Below are positions 59,950 to 64,000 of a DNA stretch of 64,000 nucleotides, one piece after another. A model generated the notes under the pieces. It did no database searches and was not told where the DNA came from. It saw only the letters and a program-made list of their open reading frames with translations. Position numbers and translations under genes: made by a program. The stretch is from Sinorhizobium garamanticum (GTDB lineage: Bacteria > Pseudomonadota > Alphaproteobacteria > Rhizobiales > Rhizobiaceae). Position 1 is the first letter of the stretch. Each line of letters opens with the position of its first letter. The stretch spans positions 2,425,001-2,489,000 of the forward strand of contig NZ_CP120373.1 in NCBI RefSeq assembly GCF_029892065.1, in the 5' to 3' direction.

Positions 59950-59964
59950 TGACAATTTCACTCA
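59950..59964 (+). promoter_or_regulatory. Iron-responsive operator match (TGA-N9-TCA) before shmR
   Basis: TGA-CAATTTCAC-TCA fits the IRO-box consensus TGA-N9-TCA recognised by RirA in Rhizobium and Sinorhizobium, 126 bases before the shmR start, in an AT-rich promoter-like stretch. Iron-repressed expression of the haem receptor is known in S. meliloti. Confidence 0.55.
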
Positions 59965-60090
59965 TGTTTTTTATGTGGCGTAAATGAGGCGACGCGCTGA
60001 CACGTCGCACGCATCCAAACACTCGCCCAGCCAGCCCCTTGAGTTTGCCGCTCAACAGCAAGCCCGGCCAAAATCTCAAAGGACTGGTCC

Positions 60091-62193
60091 ATGCTCAACC
60101 GGCATCATCGCCTGGCTCTTCTCGCATGCACGGCGACACTCGCACTATCAGCTGCCTCCAACACATTCGCTCAAGATACTACGGCCGCACAGACGGAAAC
60201 CGAGAAAGCCGAAGCCGCAAAAGGCGAAACCTATCTCTCAACCATCGTGGTAAAAGGCGGGCGTGATGCGGATCCCTATGCCAAGCCTGGCCCTTCGAGC
60301 ACGGTGACAACGGACGAGATCGCATTGCAGGCAGGGCAGGAGACTGACGACCTGCTCCGCAGCGTGCCCGGAACGTCAACGGCCAACAACCCGCAGAATC
60401 CCGGTGTCGCAGTCAATATCCGCGGCTTTGAAGGATCCGGCCGTGTCAACATGATGATCGACGGCGTGCGCCAGAATTTCCGATTTACCGGTCACGAAGC
60501 TCAAGGCTTCGCCTACCTCGATCCTGCCTTTCTTGCCGGGATCGACGTCACGCGTGGCGCCGTTACGGGCGTTGGCGGCGGCGCGCTGGCCGGGTCGGTG
60601 AACTTCCGAACCTATGACATCGAGGATCTGATCCAGGACGGCAAGAACTATGGCGGCCATGCTGCGGTCACCTACGGAACGAACGGCAGTGACTGGTCGG
60701 AATCGCTGCTCGGCGCCTATCGATTCAACGACGTCTTCTCGGTCCTCGGCGGTATCAGCAAGAGCGATCCCGGCAATTACGAAAACGGCGACGGCATCGA
60801 AGTCCCGTTTACTGAAGAAGATCTGCTCTCGGGCCTGTTGAAGGCCGAAATCACGCCGGACAAGGACCATTCGTTCAAGTTCAGCGCGATGGCCTACGAC
60901 AATGATTTCTTTGCGAATTCCTATTTCCAGAACGTGAAGAATCAGACGCTCGGCGCGAATTATGCGTACACACCCGACAACGAGTTCATCGATTTCCGTG
61001 CCAACGCCTACTACAACCGGGTGAAGATGCAATATGACGGTAACATCACCGGCGGCGGCTCGGCGAAGGGACGAGAAATCACCGACACCGGCACCGGCTT
61101 CGACATCTCGAACACGTCGCTGTTCGACCTCGGCGAGGTAGCCGTTCGAGCCAACTACGGTGTGGAATATTTCCAGGACGACTACGACGTCATCAACAGC
61201 GCGGCGCAGCCTTCGGGAGGCGTAAACGGTGAGGGCAAGAACTCGACAACCGGCGTCTTCAGCACGAACACGTTCACTTACGGCATGGCCGAGTTGACGG
61301 CGGGGTTGCGCTACGACCGCTACACGATCGACGGAAATGGCGTTGTTTCCGCTTTCAATCCACTCGGGATGCCGGCTGGCCCTTACAGCGTCGACGAGTC
61401 GGACGGACGCCTCAATCCCAGTGTAACAGTTGCGCTAAACCCGACCGACTGGCTGCAGCCCTACGTGACCTATGCGGAAACTTCGCGGGCGCCGACGGTG
61501 AACGAAACTTTCGCCGGCGGCTCGCACCCGGGCGGGTTCCAGATGTTTTTCCCCAACCCGTTCCTCCAGCCGGAAATATCCAAGGGCTGGGAAATAGGCG
61601 CCAACATTAGACTGGATGATGTCATCGCTGCGGGAGACAGCTTCCGCCTGAAGGCGAACTATTTTCACCAGAGGGTAGATAACTATATCACTGCGGCGCT
61701 GGGTGGCGGCGGCATGCAGGTTTTCTTCGTCAACAACCCGGGCGAATCCACGGTCCAGGGCTTCGAACTGCAAGCCGCCTATGATGCCGGCTATGTCTTC
61801 GGAAATCTCGCCTATACCCATACCGATAGCGAGTTGCCGTCTCAGATCAACGGTTTCGGCGTGCAGAGCTTCCTGCCGGATGACATCTTCAGTGCGACGA
61901 TTGGGGCGCGCTTCCTCGACGAGCAGCGGCTGACGGTGGGATCGCGCTTCTATGCCGTCTCCAACGCCTTCATCGGCGAGGCGAACGCGCCGTCGGGGTC
62001 GCCCTTCGTCGCGGGCTACGGGCTGGTCGATCTGTTTGCGAACTACAAGTTCGAAAACGGCTTCGAACTGACGGGAAGCGTAACGAACCTCTTCGACAAG
62101 ACCTACACGCCGGCATCGAGCACGATCGCGGGCAACACGGTCGAAACCGGTCGCGGCCGGACGTTCCTTGTCACCGCGAAGGCCAAATTCTGA
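60091..62193 (+). CDS. shmR: TonB-dependent haem receptor ShmR
   Basis: A 700-residue outer-membrane receptor taking up haem. After a signal peptide (HRLALLACTATLALSAASNT, cut near AQDTT) comes a TonB-box-like stretch STIVVKG and the plug domain with NPGVAVNIRGFEGSGRVNMM and the IDGVRQNFR motif. The 22-strand barrel ends with a terminal Phe (TAKAKF). The haem-receptor landmarks FRAP and NPNL appear as SRAPTVNETF and NPFLQPEISKGWEIG with a His (GGSHPGG) between them. The position immediately before trpE(G) is that of S. meliloti shmR (from memory). The start is ATG 60091 after AAAGGA. Confidence 0.9.
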   Translation: MLNRHHRLALLACTATLALSAASNTFAQDTTAAQTETEKAEAAKGETYLSTIVVKGGRDADPYAKPGPSSTVTTDEIALQAGQETDDLLRSVPGTSTANNPQNPGVAVNIRGFEGSGRVNMMIDGVRQNFRFTGHEAQGFAYLDPAFLAGIDVTRGAVTGVGGGALAGSVNFRTYDIEDLIQDGKNYGGHAAVTYGTNGSDWSESLLGAYRFNDVFSVLGGISKSDPGNYENGDGIEVPFTEEDLLSGLLKAEITPDKDHSFKFSAMAYDNDFFANSYFQNVKNQTLGANYAYTPDNEFIDFRANAYYNRVKMQYDGNITGGGSAKGREITDTGTGFDISNTSLFDLGEVAVRANYGVEYFQDDYDVINSAAQPSGGVNGEGKNSTTGVFSTNTFTYGMAELTAGLRYDRYTIDGNGVVSAFNPLGMPAGPYSVDESDGRLNPSVTVALNPTDWLQPYVTYAETSRAPTVNETFAGGSHPGGFQMFFPNPFLQPEISKGWEIGANIRLDDVIAAGDSFRLKANYFHQRVDNYITAALGGGGMQVFFVNNPGESTVQGFELQAAYDAGYVFGNLAYTHTDSELPSQINGFGVQSFLPDDIFSATIGARFLDEQRLTVGSRFYAVSNAFIGEANAPSGSPFVAGYGLVDLFANYKFENGFELTGSVTNLFDKTYTPASSTIAGNTVETGRGRTFLVTAKAKF

Positions 62194-62286
62194 TCAGCAT
62201 CAGACGGTCTCCAACCGGGGTGGTCTGAAAGGGCCGCCTCTTTTCGTGGGGACAATGTCAGCAGCGGGCAAACGCTCGTTTTCCCG

Positions 62287-62316
62287 CTTGCGCGCATACG
62301 CAAGCCGCGCTAACAC
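62287..62316 (+). promoter_or_regulatory. trpL promoter
   Basis: A CTTGCG -35-like hexamer at 62287-62292 and TAACAC at 62311-62316 are separated by 18 bases. The -10 ends eight bases before the trpL ATG, so transcription probably starts at or near the start codon, as known for S. meliloti trpL. Confidence 0.55.
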
Positions 62317-62324
62317 TTTCGCCC

Positions 62325-62369
62325 ATGATGAACGAACGCAACATTTCGATCTGGTGGTGGGCTCGCTGA
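62325..62369 (+). CDS. trpL: trp leader peptide
   Basis: A 14-residue leader, MMNERNISIWWWAR, with three successive Trp codons. It ends in NISIWWWAR exactly like the S. meliloti peptide. Ribosome stalling at the Trp codons when charged tRNA-Trp is scarce would allow antitermination of trpE(G). The start is ATG 62325 (ATG 62328 also possible). No Shine-Dalgarno is seen, which fits a leaderless transcript. Confidence 0.88.
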   Translation: MMNERNISIWWWAR

Positions 62370-62405
62370 GGCGGCCTTGACCAGTCATGCGTGATTGAGA
62401 CATGA

Positions 62406-62435
62406 AGCCGCCCGGAGATTTCGAGGCGGCTTTTT
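62406..62435 (+). terminator. trp attenuator terminator
   Basis: AGCCGCC (62406-62412) and GGCGGCT (62425-62431) form a GC stem with a 12-base loop followed by TTTT and more T. It lies between trpL and trpE(G) and ends 48 bases before the trpE start. Confidence 0.9.
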
Positions 62436-62482
62436 CGTATTCTGGCCGCGTGGAAAGACCGGGCTTTTACGGAGCGAGGCGA

Positions 62483-64000
62483 ATGGCAACGGTAATTCTG
62501 GAAGACGGCGCGGAGAGCTACACCACCGAAGGCGGCATAGTCATCACGCGCAGGCGGCGCGATGCTTCCTACACGGACGCGATCTCGTCCTGTGTCGACA
62601 AGCTCGACGAGCGGCGCGGCGCGGTCTTCTCCTCCAACTACGAATATCCCGGCCGCTATACACGCTGGGACACCGCCGTCGTCGATCCTCCGCTCGCCAT
62701 CTCTTCCTTCGGTCGCTCGATCTGGATCGAAGCCTATAACGGTCGCGGCGAGGTGCTGCTCGCGCTCATCGGCGAGCATCTGAAATCGGTCGCAGACATC
62801 ACCATTGATGCGTCGACGGCGCGTCGCCTCGATCTTACCATCAACCAGCCGGACCGCGTGTTTACCGAGGAAGAGCGCTCGAAGATGCCGACGGTTTTCA
62901 CGGTTCTCCGCGCCGTGACGAACCTCTTCCATTCGGCCGAAGATGCCAATCTCGGCTTCTATGGCGCCTTCGGCTACGACCTTGCCTTCCAGTTCGACGC
63001 GATCGACCTCAAATTGCAGCGGCCCGATGACCAGCGCGACATGGTCCTCTTCCTGCCCGATGAAATCCTCGTCGTCGACCACTATGCGGCGAAGGCATGG
63101 ATCGACCGCTACGACTTTGCCAAGGATGGCCTTTCGACCGAGGGCCAGGCGGCGGAAATCGCGACCGAGCCGTTCCGCACGGTCGACAGTATTCCGCCGC
63201 ATGGCGATCATCGGCCGGGCGAATATGCGGAACTCGTGGTCAAGGCCAAGGAAAGCTTCCGCCGCGGTGATCTCTTCGAAGTCGTGCCGGGACAGAAGTT
63301 CTACGAGCGCTGCGAGAGCCGCCCTTCGGAGATTTCCAAGCGGCTGAAGGCGATCAACCCTTCTCCCTATTCCTTTTTCATCAACCTCGGAAACCAGGAA
63401 TATCTCGTCGGCGCCTCGCCGGAGATGTTCGTCCGGGTCTCTGGCCGCCGCATCGAGACCTGCCCGATCTCCGGCACGATCAAGCGGGGCGACGACCCGA
63501 TCGCCGACAGCGAACAGATCCTGAAGCTGCTGAATTCGAAGAAGGACGAATCCGAACTCACCATGTGTTCGGACGTTGACCGCAACGACAAGAGCCGCGT
63601 CTGCGTGCCGGGTTCGGTGAAAGTGATCGGCCGACGCCAGATCGAGATGTATTCGCGGCTGATCCACACGGTCGACCATATCGAGGGCCGCTTGCGTGAC
63701 GACATGGACGCCTTCGACGGCTTCCTCAGCCATGCGTGGGCGGTGACGGTCACCGGCGCGCCGAAGCTCTGGGCGATGCGCTTCATCGAAAGCCATGAGA
63801 AGAGTCCGCGCGCATGGTATGGTGGCGCAATCGGCATGGTCGGCTTCAATGGCGACATGAATACCGGCCTGACCTTGCGCACCATCCGCATCAAGGACGG
63901 GATCGCCGAGGTGAGAGCGGGCGCCACGCTGCTCTACGATTCCAATCCGGAAGAAGAAGAAGCCGAAACCGAACTGAAGGCATCCGCTATGATTGCAGCC
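62483..64000 (+). CDS. trpE: Anthranilate synthase TrpE(G), N-terminal part
   Basis: A reading frame of 506 codons to the window end with no stop; the full fused TrpE-TrpG protein of rhizobia is about 730 residues. It makes anthranilate from chorismate and glutamine. The chorismate-binding domain is visible: [40 protein letters not shown] with [40 protein letters not shown] and [20 protein letters not shown]. The N-terminus has the regulatory part. The start is ATG 62483 after GGAGCGAGG. The glutamine amidotransferase half is expected beyond the window. Confidence 0.93.
   Translation, partial: MATVILEDGAESYTTEGGIVITRRRRDASYTDAISSCVDKLDERRGAVFSSNYEYPGRYTRWDTAVVDPPLAISSFGRSIWIEAYNGRGEVLLALIGEHLKSVADITIDASTARRLDLTINQPDRVFTEEERSKMPTVFTVLRAVTNLFHSAEDANLGFYGAFGYDLAFQFDAIDLKLQRPDDQRDMVLFLPDEILVVDHYAAKAWIDRYDFAKDGLSTEGQAAEIATEPFRTVDSIPPHGDHRPGEYAELVVKAKESFRRGDLFEVVPGQKFYERCESRPSEISKRLKAINPSPYSFFINLGNQEYLVGASPEMFVRVSGRRIETCPISGTIKRGDDPIADSEQILKLLNSKKDESELTMCSDVDRNDKSRVCVPGSVKVIGRRQIEMYSRLIHTVDHIEGRLRDDMDAFDGFLSHAWAVTVTGAPKLWAMRFIESHEKSPRAWYGGAIGMVGFNGDMNTGLTLRTIRIKDGIAEVRAGATLLYDSNPEEEEAETELKASAMIAA

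Larger units (their letters stand above)
62325..62435 (+). ncRNA. rnTrpL: attenuated trp leader RNA
   Basis: From the leader ATG to the terminator is about 111 bases, matching the size of the S. meliloti attenuator RNA rnTrpL (RcsR1), which when released acts in trans as a small RNA. GGCGGC (62370-62375), just after the leader stop codon, can pair with GCCGCC (62407-62412) as an antiterminator instead of the terminator arm. Trans action here is inferred from the S. meliloti case. Confidence 0.7.

Noticed and set aside
1..64000. Search for CRISPR arrays, tRNA/rRNA genes, insertion sequences and nod boxes
   Set aside because: No regularly spaced repeats, transposase-like frames, cloverleaf-like intergenic sequence or nod-box repeats were noticed; the dispersed repeats are palindromic elements between genes.

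Overview
The window reads as the chromosome of an alphaproteobacterium of the Sinorhizobium/Ensifer group. The diagnostic genes are bacA, nolR, the choline transporter choXWV (whose predicted ligand residues fall at the S. meliloti ChoX positions), a ShmR-type haem receptor beside a fused trpE(G), and a trp leader ORF ending in three Trp codons. Composition is GC-rich, and there are nine copies of a rhizobial intergenic mosaic palindrome plus RIME-like repeats. No rRNA, tRNA, CRISPR array, phage or insertion sequence was seen. The first gene (circularly permuted ATP-grasp) and the last (trpE(G)) run off the window.

Layout. 0-12.4 kb holds housekeeping and accessory genes: EamA exporter, isochorismatase-like hydrolase, RhlE helicase, AlkC-type DNA repair protein, a WYL regulator divergent from a small ABM-fold protein, a non-pyrrolysine MttB-family methyltransferase, a split MnmC pair (MnmD and a FAD oxidoreductase, divergent), and a glycosyltransferase. 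12.8-25.5 kb is a purine/ureide catabolic island: DUF1045-puuE-uraD-allA-uraH on +, then lldD, guaD-puuD, a LysR regulator and xdhA-xdhB on -. Together with ade at 40-41.8 kb they take adenine and guanine through xanthine, urate, 5-hydroxyisourate, OHCU and allantoin to allantoate, and AllA acts later on ureidoglycolate. The allantoate-degrading enzyme and the XdhC maturation factor are not in the window. bdhA lies upstream of xdhA in the same direction, and glpK is divergent from bdhA.

28.5-44 kb contains an ArsR/SRPBCC pair, an LLM flavoprotein, methionine aminopeptidase, an MFS transporter, bacA, a polysaccharide deacetylase, NnrU, a YfgM-like TPR protein upstream of der, a GH13 alpha-glucosidase, ade, an omega-transaminase and nolR. 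44-48 kb holds hugZ and choXWV. 48.3-49 kb holds thymidine kinase followed by an apparent cytochrome c remnant.

49.1-55.9 kb is the least understood part: a tightly packed operon of five long genes (long coiled-coil protein, unknown protein, classic-type AAA ATPase, unknown protein, membrane-anchored DUF2333-like protein), with an 18-codon ORF wedged between the third and fourth by ATGA overlaps at both ends. It looks like a conserved but functionally undescribed AAA-driven complex and is the best candidate here for a new system. 56-64 kb follows with fhs, a DUF1993 protein, a thioesterase-fold protein, an extensin-like protein, shmR preceded by an iron-responsive operator match, and the trpL attenuator with trpE(G).

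Coordinates, motifs and hairpins were read directly from the sequence. Family names rest on recognition of protein sequence without a database search, and comparisons with S. meliloti are from memory.
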